Positions 26,810-49,728 of a stretch of 64,000 bases of DNA are shown here, in pieces; position 1 is the first letter of the stretch; each line of letters opens with the position of its first letter. The translations under genes and the position numbers were made by a program. The DNA lies in the NCBI GenBank assembly GCA_016165875.1, contig JABBOT010000003.1:25500983-25564982 (forward strand). The letters run 5' to 3'. The notes beneath the pieces were generated by a model. The model saw only the letters and a program-made list of their open reading frames with translations. It was not told where the DNA came from and made no database searches. The DNA is from Acanthopleura granulata. Taxonomy: Eukaryota > Mollusca > Polyplacophora > Chitonida > Chitonidae.

Positions 26810-26910
26810 ACGAATACATTCAAGAATATTTCAATTACACGACGGATGCCAGCATTGCGGTGAGAGGAAACTTACAACTCTTCGCAGGTTGCTGACAGAC
26901 CTTTCGACGC
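26810..26910 (-). mobile_element. SINE fragment next to another copy
   Basis: TTCAAGAATATTTCAATTAC, GGATGCCAGCATTGCGGTGA, CGCAGGTTGCTGACAGACC. Only 120 bp from the previous copy, in the same orientation. Confidence 0.65.
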
Positions 26911-27899
26911 ATTAAATCTTGGTGTTGATCTGGATCTTCATCCAGATTCATGCAGAAACCTTTTACTCTTGGTCAGTCAGATAAAATACAGATAAGTCTT
27001 GCCCCGTTGTCTGTAGTTGGGGGATTTGTAAATTTAGTTCAGCTGGAGGTTCGGTGGGGGGGAGCATATACTGTTGAAAATTGTGTCAGTTGTATATACC
27101 ATTCAATATTGACGTCACTCTCTATTGGTTACAGGTCTACGGGTTAATTGGTACTGTCTGGATACAGGATTACTGACACTTTACCATGCAGCTGGCAATG
27201 GGCAATGCTCTTTTTAAGACAGCTGGAATCGACAAGTACCTTGGCGTCCTTGCGTCTGTATTCAGACATCACTTCAACCTCGATCTTTAATTCGTCGGGA
27301 AAATTAAGGCCGACATTAATGGTAAGCCTAACAAAATAAAATAGTTTCACAACCCCCCCCCCCTCCAAATTCCTTATTGTGGATGTATTGTCATTGTAGA
27401 TTGAGGTTAACACTGTACTGTGAAGCATTTTGAAGAAATCTAGACAATTACGGAGCAAATATAGTCTATAGATCGCCTAAGGCTTGAGGGCTGAATGCAC
27501 AAAAAGTAGTATTACACTGTGTTTTAGGTTATTCTAAGACTTTTTAATCCTGTTTCTGATACAGACAAATCAGCGTGAATACAATGAAATGCAACAATTT
27601 AGTGTTTATCTATAACTATACAGAGAAGAAGGCTTTGATGAAGCGATAATCCATGGTATTTGAGTGATGCGGTAGTTATGACGAAACTTTTGTAATGATT
27701 TGGGTCCACCTGATATACGAAACCCCTTTAACGTTAAGAGTACGTAACTATCATGGTAACCAGCAGTGCAGGCGGGGCGTCGCCATGGGAGCTACGCGCT
27801 CATAACGTGAAGAAGACTTCGTGCAAGCGGGCCTTGTTCTTGACACATGCACCCTCTGAATAACAATCGCTGGCTCCGACGGCTGGCGTGCATCCTTCT

Positions 27900-28130
27900 T
27901 ATTCGGGCTTTGGAAAACGCCAAATATTCAGTTTGACTCACTCGCAAGAGGCTGGCTTGCTAAGATTGACCCGTCCTTGACCAAGGAGGTCGCCTGCACA
28001 AATCCAGCTCTCGTTACCTGTACTGCGACTTTAAATCAGGAGGATTGGCAAATACCTGGCGATGGACGGTGGTTTACTCCTGACATTTCTACAGGGTCAG
28101 ATTTAAGCAGCGGTCAAATGAATAAATAAA
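27900..28130. repeat. second SINE-like family, copy A
   Basis: Shares the order TTGACCAAGGAGGTCGCCTG, AAATCCAGCTC, GACTTTAAATCAGGAGG, TTGGCAAATACCTGGCGATG, GGTGGTTTACTCC with 46360-46570 and 60720-60870. B-box-like CAAATCC and pseudo-tRNA structure are possible. Family not named. Confidence 0.5.
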
Positions 28131-28522
28131 TATTAATAAATTACATGATTAAAGAAAGAATAAGTGACAATTAATTGCACGGTGGGACATGTAGTCCCTA
28201 CTACTGCCAACCACTTTGTTGGTTAATATTCAAACGAGGAAGAAAAACTGAATGTAACGGTGCATTCTTCAGCCACAAACTTTACCTTTTTTCCTCGTCT
28301 GCCGATTCATTTAAGAACAAATTGTGAAAGTATGGGACAGCAAAATGGGTGTATATTCGGCACCAGTTGTTAAGAAAGTGTTTGTATTTGTAGTAGGTAT
28401 GTTACATATGACAGGGCTGCTTCAACTTAACAGAGTATGTGCATGATGAGGACTATTGCTTTCCATCATGTATTTGTATTAAAAGATAGATCCTGTTCAT
28501 TTACACTGACGAATGTTTTGAT

Positions 28523-28720
28523 TTATTTAGCATTAAGGTGGTTGAGAAAACCGGGTACAGCCTGGGAGGAAACCCACAGCTATCCGCCGGTTGCTGGCAG
28601 GCCTTCCCACCTACGGCTGGAGAGAAACCCAGCATGAGCTCCACTTCATTTCAAAGCGAGCCATTAGCTCCTGATCCTGAGCCATTTTGCTGCACTAAAA
28701 GGCTAACCTCTTGTTCACGC
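28523..28720 (-). mobile_element. SINE fragment (head half)
   Basis: ATTAAGGTGGTTGAGAAAAC, GGAGGAAACCCACAGCTATC, CCGGTTGCTGGCAGGCCTTC, GGAGAGAAACCCAGCATGAG, ending near TGCTGCACTAAAAGGCTAAC. Confidence 0.65.
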
Positions 28721-29689
28721 TCCCCCCCTCTTGTTTTTTCACACTTAAAACAGTTCCTTGAAATATGCATGTCATGTTGAAATGGCAGACTGACTAAATA
28801 TTAGACATCTTGAAAATCATTCATGCATGTCTCAATGGGAGTGAGAAATGGGCAGCATTTTAGATAGATGTAATATGTGACTTCAGAATCACTTCTGCAT
28901 CATTTTGAGCTGGGTAGCATCCATGTAGCTTAGTGTCGGGTTACACCCAACAAACATTTTTTTTAAGCAAGGCCTTAACTTGGTTCAGCTGTTTGATGGT
29001 CTCCTGGTTTATCAAGAACTTAGCAAAAGGTGATGATTTCTTTGGGTTTCCTCTACCCATAAACCCAACCGCCATCATATAAGAGAAAAATTCTGGATAC
29101 ATTTAAATAATAATCAGCTCTTTTTTTTGTAAATAAACACAACTTAGGGGCAGACTCTGAAACAATAAACAAACAGAAGACTGAATATCCCATTTGAAGA
29201 TATATTTTCAACATATTATGCAGCTCTTAGAGGTAAGGAAGACATGCATCATATTTCAACAGCTGAGTAAAACACAGATGATTATCATTAAATAGCTGCA
29301 ATTGAGGTCATTAATTTCTCGCTTTAATTTCATTTTAGTACAGTAACATTATGTTCTGTTGGTGACAGATTTTACAATGAGGTGAGTTTGTCCTTGAATG
29401 CAATAAAAACTAATGAACACAGCAAAAATTTCATAAAAAAACTCTTTTGTTTGGTGCTATGCTACAATAAAAAAGTGAAAATATTGAAATTAACAACACT
29501 TTGAAACTTCCCAGGATTTAAGGTTTAAACGAGAGCATAAAATTTAATAAGCATCATAAAAACATTCACTGGCACTTTTCCAGATAGTGACATGAGCCAA
29601 ACATTGTAATGCAATCTCAACATGGATCTTTCAACATATCTAATTAGGTACACAAACAAGGGTTGTACACATCATCAGATTTCAAAGTC

Positions 29690-29823
29690 AGGGGTCTCTT
29701 TCCCAAAACTTCGTAAGTCTACTTTTCCTAATAGAAGTTCTCTAGGTTATAGTGCCTTAAGGCGACCTGGTTTACAAGAGAAGTTACGAGGAACTGAGTT
29801 ATGAATTCTTGTGAAAATGGGCC
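29690..29823. mobile_element. possible MITE with imperfect terminal inverted repeats
   Basis: Begins GGGGTCTCTTTCCCAAAACT and ends TTCTTGTGAAAATGGGCCC; the termini are partly complementary over about 26 bp. No second copy seen in the window. Confidence 0.35.
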
Positions 29824-31010
29824 CAGATAACAGATCCTGAGTTTACGACAGTTATCTACATGTTTTAAATGCACTTAGCAGTAACTCTTGTTCATGAGAA
29901 GTAAAAGTTATTAGTACCCATAGTAATATAATTAGCCATAGTACCCATGGAAATTTCAGACGAACCCTTTTGTTTCAACCCATTTCAATGAAATGTGTTT
30001 AAGCCAGTACACCTTGAAATGAAGGATTTCCATGCATCAAAAGTATACATAATTTTCGGTAAAGACATTTTCACAGTCATTTCTACTTTAAAAAGAAAAC
30101 AAAATACAAACAAATGTTCAGGTGTCAGAGATTGTAAATAAGCCATTCAGGTAAAGGGGGCAAACATACCGTGGACAGCATAGTGGAGCTAACAATAACT
30201 TTATACTGGTCACCATCTTTCAGATCAATTTGATATATATTTGAAAAATGAGTGTTGACATACCAGATAAGGATCTAATCATGTTTGTAGCACGCTAATG
30301 TGACTTTCCAAACGCAAATAAAACCGAAGAGACCCAATTTTCATGATAACAAGTCTGGAAAACACAAATATGGAAAGAATCCCACACTTCAAACCAATTT
30401 ACTGATCGGTATCGAATTCCATTAAATTCATTTCCACTATTAGAGTATTCATTAATCACTTGACGGGAAATAATGGTTCAAAGTTTTTTATGTCTTTCTT
30501 TATTTTCCCTACTTTGGGTATTGTACATTTTTTTTTCTTCCTTTCTTTTTCCAGAAAATCCAAGATGGCTCACCTCTTATATACCAGTAATCTAAATACG
30601 TTAATTTTCATATTCCTTATGTCTGCATTTTTTGCTAGGAGTTGTATCAGAAGATCCTGTACTGTTTTTTATCGGCAACAAATCGATACACACAGTTATA
30701 CAATAAAATAGAAAAAAAGCAACGTAAAGTACATATATGAACTGTAAAGGTCCATAATCAATGCAAATGGCAGTGACAAGAAACCACTTAACACATGGGA
30801 ATAAAATGCAAGATAATAAACCTAAATGCATTTGTACCAGTACTCAGTTAAAATAAAGAAAAAAGCAATGTCGTCAACTCCAGCTTCATAAAACCTGTTG
30901 TTAAAATTGCTACACTGCAGTCAGCACAAAAAGTATTATGTCACTGGTCAGATTCAAGGCTACATTTTCACAACAGCAACATCCTGGAGTCCATGCCATA
31001 TATTATAATA

Positions 31011-31350
31011 GCTCCAGGTAGCTTTGAAGCTTTTGCACCATGTTAAAAGATCCAAATTTGCCAACATAGCCACAACTAAATGTGCACAATAACCGAGTCG
31101 TGGAGAGTAACAGCTATGGCAGCCAATTTGGATCTTTTAACATGGGGCTTCGTACTTTGAGGCTGGCTGGAAGTTAAGACCACTGCATTTGTGGTTTTCC
31201 ATGGGTCTGAACTGTCGTTACATGCTCGCTATGTGTATCGAGAAGGCAACGTACAAGAACTCTGGGCTTACTACACGATTTTGCGATGTCAGCCGCTAGC
31301 TTTGGTGCTGTCAACGTAACGAGTGCAAGAGCTTCGAAGCTACCTGGAGC
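31011..31350. mobile_element. nested foldback just downstream of the CTPS stop
   Basis: The outer arms 31011-31038 and 31323-31350 match as inverted repeats at 26 of 28 positions (GCTCCAGGTAGCTTTGAAGC). The inner arms 31035-31070 and 31112-31147 are also inverted (CCATGTTAAAAGATCCAAAT). The left arm is continuous, while the right arm is split by about 175 bp. Confidence 0.8.
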
Positions 31351-31543
31351 TAACACTATACATATATATTTACAGTAAACTTCTGGCCATCTAAATTATT
31401 GTTCACTTTCAGCGAGCCACTGAACGTGCACACTGATTCATATTGTCAAATAGACCACACAATCAAAGTGGGAGACAGAAACTGGAAAAGCCATGTCCAT
31501 CACGTATAACAAACATCCTATCTACATAACACTTTGCACTCTT

Positions 31544-44742
<13,199 letters not shown>

Positions 44743-44756
44743 TGTGTCGTCTTCAC

Positions 44757-47249
44757 CTGTGAAAACAAAAATGTACAAACTGAGCCATCATTTTGTTGTC
44801 TTTATATAAGTGATGACATGGAAAATTCGAAACTACTCATTGCAAACATACAACACACAAAATGCCCCAATATAACTTCTCATAAAAAAAAATATATATA
44901 TATACACCAGGACATCAAGCCTAGAATCAACATCAAAACTGAAAACAATCCAACATCAAATGTCAAAAGGTAAAGTTGAATATCACTTTTGCCAATTATA
45001 CTGTTTGGAAGAGAGCTACTAAAGTGTACGAGTGACAAGACCACATACAGAACACTACCTATTCTTGCATTTCTTCAGAATGTGGATGGCAGCCTAGGGT
45101 ACAGAACAGTTACCATTCTAGTTACCAAATTACATGCGTATGATACATCCAAAAACAGTAGAATACTTACAGTACTGTTCATCTGCCATAACATTCTACA
45201 CAAAATTTAAAGCTTGATCAAGGTACATGTATTCATGGTGCCTGACAGGTTCTGTATTCTCTGACGCTTGAATTAATGCATTGAATTTGTGGATCATGTT
45301 TATGACAGCACAGGTGTAAAAGTACTTCCATAAATACATAACAAAACATGTTTACATGCCAGGTCCGGTTCCCAGCCTTCCTGATAACCTTTACAGTTGA
45401 CCTAAGGTTAACACTGACAAAAGGATATGTAAAAGGAATAACAGCACGAAAGGACATACATGTACATACACAAATGTGTGTGTGTGAACATGTACTGAAC
45501 AATAGCTTGTGAAGCACTCAGGAGAAAAGCAGACATAACACTATGCTTAGCACCACATAGCATTCAAACATGCTTAAGAAATATGGAAAGTGTCAGTCTT
45601 CTCTCACTTCATGTCAAAGTTGTCTACATTATAATATGCATCAACTTCACTGTCTGTTTAATGGCATATCCTGCCTATTTTATGCATTTGCTTTTTTCAC
45701 ATGTTTTAAATTTCTGAAGGCTCCCTGGAAAATTTTGTCAATAATGAAGAAAAAACAAGAATTAAAAATTTTACTCATAAAGTTCTTGAATCTTTGTTAA
45801 ATATAACATCACTGACTCTAACAAACATTCACATAGTTGTTTATAAGTTATTAGCTTGGAGACCCCCCCCTCCCCCCAAAATTTCCTGTTCCCAAACACA
45901 GCCTAGTCACAAAGGCAGATGAAGGCTTAAGGCTTTGCTTCCTGTTCCCCAAGTTACATGCTCTAATTAACATATGTGAGCAAGAAACAATGTATGAAAT
46001 ATTTCATTTCATCACAAATAGCTCTGATATCTCTGTATGTTAAATAAATATACCTGGGTTACACATACATGTATGTTAATATCAAATTACTGACAAAACT
46101 AGAGAAGACCTAATAGAGAAAACTTCAGAAAAATGATACGCCCAGTGCTTTATTCAACCTCTGCTTTTTGTTCCTGATAGTGGTCTCTCCCTGGCTGATT
46201 CGAATAAAGCATATCTGTAGCTGCCCAGGCTTTTTAGAACAAGAAAGGTGTTGCTCTCCGTTCTTTTTGGTCAGGCACAATGTTAATAGATAGGCAGTTC
46301 AAACTGCCACCCCATCTCATTTTGAGGAGGGCACAACACCTTTGCCCTCTGTCTGATTTCTAGCTAGAGGATTGATAAAGCATCCTCTCGCTGTACCCTG
46401 TCAGCACTTGACCAATGAGGTCGCCTGTCTGAACCCAGGTCACATTGGCTCTGCTGTGACTTAAGTCAAGAGGTGTGCCAGGTGTCTGGAGAAGAAGTGT
46501 TTTCACTGCTGATTTTTCTATCCACTATATATACCTGGATGAAATGAAAGACTCTTACAGTAAATGTGGTGTTAAGCCCCATCAATTATCCCATGACCAT
46601 TTCTGCAACAGGAAATAAAACTACTACCTTTCCTACATGTTTAGTTCTACTGAATGCCATGGGAAGGTTACTGAGCCATTTTATTTGAATCTCTTACATT
46701 CACTGGGACATTTATTTTATTTCAAAATAACACACAACTGGATAGTCCACTTAGACTGACTCTGTGTGTTATTTTAAAATTCTGATATTCATAACAACAC
46801 TGGTGAATGAATGAATTTTAAACTTACACATTAAGTCCACCTAGATGAACTAATTACTTGGACAACCAGTTAGATCACCAGTAACCGTAGGCCTGTATTT
46901 CTCATCATGTAATCACCGGTTGTCAGTTATAGTCAAGATCTAATGTTCTAAATCTAATCACTTCACCGACTGCTAATATATCAAACAGAAAGTCAAGATA
47001 TCTAGACCCAGCAGAAAATCAGCAATTTCAGAAAACAAACTGAATTCGACATCTGGCGCCAATAACCAGATTTGAATTACGTACAAGAAATTTTTTCATG
47101 AACAGGTACATATTCGTCACTGTTCGAAAAAAAGCGGGGAAACAATTCATCAGCCATAGCTTGAAACAGGTTTATCATTTCTGTCACTGTGAACTTTGTT
47201 ATAAGATTGAATACATAGGGATTTCTGAACATAGCACATGGTCACTTAC
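44757..47249 (-). other. CTPS 5' UTR intron
   Basis: Runs from the donor at 47249 (CAG|GTAAGTG) to the acceptor before 44756, if the 5' UTR exon is right. Holds a poly-C stretch near 45862 and a repeat of the second SINE-like family at about 46360-46570. No coding signal. Confidence 0.55.
46360..46570. repeat. second SINE-like family, copy B
   Basis: CTTGACCAATGAGGTCGCCT, GTCTGAACCCAGGTC, GCTGTGACTTAAGTCAAGAG, GTGCCAGGTGTCTGG. Lies in the CTPS 5' intron. Confidence 0.5.
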
Positions 47250-47330
47250 CTGCCAGTCGACCACGTTCCACTCACATTCACAATGAACGCAAAGGTGTGT
47301 AAGGGAGATAACTCAAGGAGGCAGGCTGAA
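47250..47330 (-). other. probable CTPS 5' UTR exon
   Basis: On the minus strand GACTGGCAG|GTAAGTGACC at 47250/47249 is a near-perfect donor, and the coding exon at 44756 is preceded by an acceptor with only 14 nt of leader. So an upstream non-coding exon is required, and this is the best candidate. The upstream end is a guess. Confidence 0.5.
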
Positions 47331-47560
47331 ACAGTTTTCCACTTGACCTGTTGTTGGCTTTATATTCTGAACAGTTCAACGACTAACTTTTTTTAAATTT
47401 ATGTATTAAATCTTAGTTTTGAAATAATTTTACGTTTTACAAGGGCAACGAACAAGTCTTCATTACAACGATGATCTCCCCTTATAGGAGATTTCGAGAA
47501 AGGGAGGTAGAAATATACATGGCGGGAAAGTGGATCCATGGTTGTGGCTTGGCTGGAAAT
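47331..47560. promoter_or_regulatory. candidate shared promoter of CTPS (-) and HDAC8 (+)
   Basis: Lies between the putative CTPS 5' exon and the upstream side of HDAC8. ATGGCGGGAAAG at 47518 carries the E2F-like core GGCGGGAA and a YY1-like ATGGCG. AAGGGAGATAACTC occurs at about 47300. A head-to-head pair fits, but neither transcription start is known. Confidence 0.35.
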
Positions 47561-47880
47561 AGCTTGTTGTAGACCACATTACCGCCAGAATACGCTACAC
47601 GTTGAACTCACAAATGCCTGTATGAATTACAGTGAAGTTGATGTTAATGGAAAGCCAAACATTGGCTATATTCTTTGCCCTGTCCGCCCTGCACCGAAAG
47701 ACTCAGCCCACACAGTTGATTGATCTGTAAATCCGGCAATGTGTCAGTCACTGACTGACTCAGTGGGTGAATCGGGATACACTTGTCAGATAACGCAAGA
47801 TTTCAGTGTATCATCCAAAGAGAAATAGAATACTGAATGAAAGTTGTGTGAGGAGACATGGTAAACTATACCGGGATTCG

Positions 47881-48434
47881 TAAAGTTGAGGTTGCTGGGC
47901 GTGTCGCTATCCAAGTTCTGTATGACGTCATTATTTTCCCACGGTCATGTGCTTGTGCGGTGTTTTCTTTAGTAAAGAAATGGAATTTTTGATTTTACAA
48001 AGAGAAAACAACTGAACATAACATGTTCAGTACTGAAAGCCTTACATGATATTGTCACATGTTCATCGTGCAGATCACACAAAGGTGTGTGTAGAGTTAC
48101 TGGACATGTTACCTTGAAATTTCTCGAGAGAATCGTTGGTGTTGAACTCCCACCACACACAATCAGTGTTGGGTCTGTAGGCAGATGTGTATACCACTAC
48201 ACCATTCAGTTTGTTCTGTCAGAAGCTGTTTTTTAGAAGATGTTAAGACAGATGAATTTAGTAAGGAATTAGCGCACTTGTGCGTATGTCACATGGTTTT
48301 GTCATGTGGACAACATTTGAGAAGGGGATCCTCCATGCTACAGTGAGCGTTCAACAAGACTCATTCAGGGAAGCATGAATGAATTGACTTCACATGCCGC
48401 TTGGAAAGCGACATGCCCAGCAACCTCATCTTTA
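47881..48434. mobile_element. foldback element upstream of the long HDAC8 exon
   Basis: Arms 47881-47915 and 48400-48434 are inverted repeats, 32 of 35 positions matching (TAAAGTTGAGGTTGCTGGGC in the left arm). Between them lie a tRNA-like block on the minus strand and unique sequence. Size and structure suggest a MITE or foldback element carrying a nested SINE. Confidence 0.65.
48135..48205 (-). mobile_element. tRNA-derived SINE head (pol III A and B boxes)
   Basis: On the minus strand, TGGTGTAGTGG (48204-48194) fits the A-box consensus TRGYNNARNGG, and GTTCAACACC (48147-48138) fits the B-box. There is no pairing acceptor stem, so it is a tRNA-derived element rather than a functional tRNA gene. 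Confidence 0.55.
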
Positions 48435-48609
48435 CTAAAACCACAATACCTCCAAATCTGATGTCAGAAAGTTATTCAGCCTGTACATCTATAATTTTAT
48501 TTCAATTAATTATATTAATTACATTTGCATATAAGCTACTAAAAGTCAGTTATGCCAAAATGTCATGGTAGAAAATAAATGTTGAAAAATGATGTTCTTG
48601 ATTTGACAG

Positions 48610-49728
48610 GAAAACTTGCTGTGTGAAACGGACATTCGGCAGGGTCCTGTAACAGCTACAAGTCCAGCTCAGAAGAAAATCAAGTTGGACTGTTCTGCTG
48701 AATGGAAAAAACCTTTCAAAAACATTGACTCTGTAGAAGGGTGTAACGTTTGCAAAGATACAAGGGTGACCATGTACTTTCAAGATAATGTGGATGAACT
48801 TGAAGCAAGGAGTCTTGGGGGAAAGATATCTCCGTCCCACAAAGCTGAACAGTTGATACATTGTATAAAGGACAAGAAAAGTTCTGCAGAGATCGAGAAC
48901 TCAAATGATGCAACTGTATTTTTGTATAATAACCACAGTCTGAACAACCATAGAAAATCAGATTTAGAAAAGTCAGAAATGAAAAATGATGTCACCCGAA
49001 ATGCTGTAAATCCTGTAGCTTGTCATGAAATTAAAAAGTTGGATGTTCTAGGTAGTTCTGAAGGTTCACTTGATAAGGAATTCAGTGAACATTTAGTAGT
49101 TGAAAATCATCAGTCTCAAGGAACAAATTTTGTTCAAGATCACGAGAACCTAATTTTGGCGAAGGAATCTTCAGTGACAGTTGATTTCTTACATAAGATG
49201 AATGGTGAAAAGGACACATTAATTAGTCATTCTTGTGCTACTGACCTGTCAGCCATGCCCATGACTGCCATAGGAAGAGGAGATCTGAAAAGAAATACTT
49301 CAGCCGTATCAAAAATTGTCTGTGATGAAAATACTACTACAGAGTGCCAAGAAGCCGCAGCGTTGACACGTGAGGAGAATATGATGAGTTGTGGCGACAC
49401 AGTGGTACTAGATGACCTGGAGAAAAGTGAAGTGGGGGAAGATGATCTTGTTTCAGATAATATGTCCTGTGAAAGCATTAAAATGCTGGAAGCTGACAAG
49501 GAAACACCATTAATGTGTGTCAAAAGTGATAAGGAGAAATATGAAGAAAATGCATGCAGATCGGGCAGTTGTAATATTGTTTTACGTCAAGGGAAGCAAT
49601 CCATTGCAGAAGATAAACTGATGTGTGGTAAAAACCCTAGTTCATCTGGAGGTAGACAGACTGTTGTGTATGTACACAGTGATGAATATATGCACCTGTG
49701 TGATGCCATGATTAGAGTGCCTGGAAGG
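48610..49728 (+). CDS. HDAC8: HDAC8 exon with N-terminal extension and first strand of the fold
   Basis: 1,119 bp, phase 0 at both ends. Acceptor TTGATTTGACAG, donor GTAAATAT. An in-frame TGA lies just upstream of the acceptor (48604), so the frame must come from splicing or begin at Met 48772. The first ~350 codons are rich in Ser, Asp, Glu and Lys without repeats or a recognisable domain, probably disordered. The end, [20 protein letters not shown], is the HDAC8 start (VYIYSPEYVSMCD). The in-frame reading continues past the donor into intron to 49935. Confidence 0.85.

Larger units (their letters stand above)
16301..31543. other. intergenic region between RSK and CTPS, no gene recognised
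   Basis: 15 kb with no convincing exon chain on either strand. Contents seen: inverted repeat 16977-17095; SINE copies at about 17421-17545, 19702-19850, 21294-21558 (most complete), 26482-26690, 26810-26910 and 28523-28720; a second repeat family at about 27900-28130; poly-C at 24033; a (TA)n tract at 24600-24661; a possible MITE at 29690-29823; and a nested foldback at 31011-31350. A 34-codon frame at 27182-27284 looks mildly protein-like but is unassigned. Confidence 0.55.

Noticed and set aside
47518..47571. MAGKWIHGCG... as HDAC8 start
   Set aside because: The frame stops at TAG after 17 codons, and no clear donor in a matching phase was found. The HDAC8 first exon remains open.
48138..48204. 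functional tRNA gene
   Set aside because: A and B boxes are present, but the ends do not pair as an acceptor stem; better explained as a SINE head.
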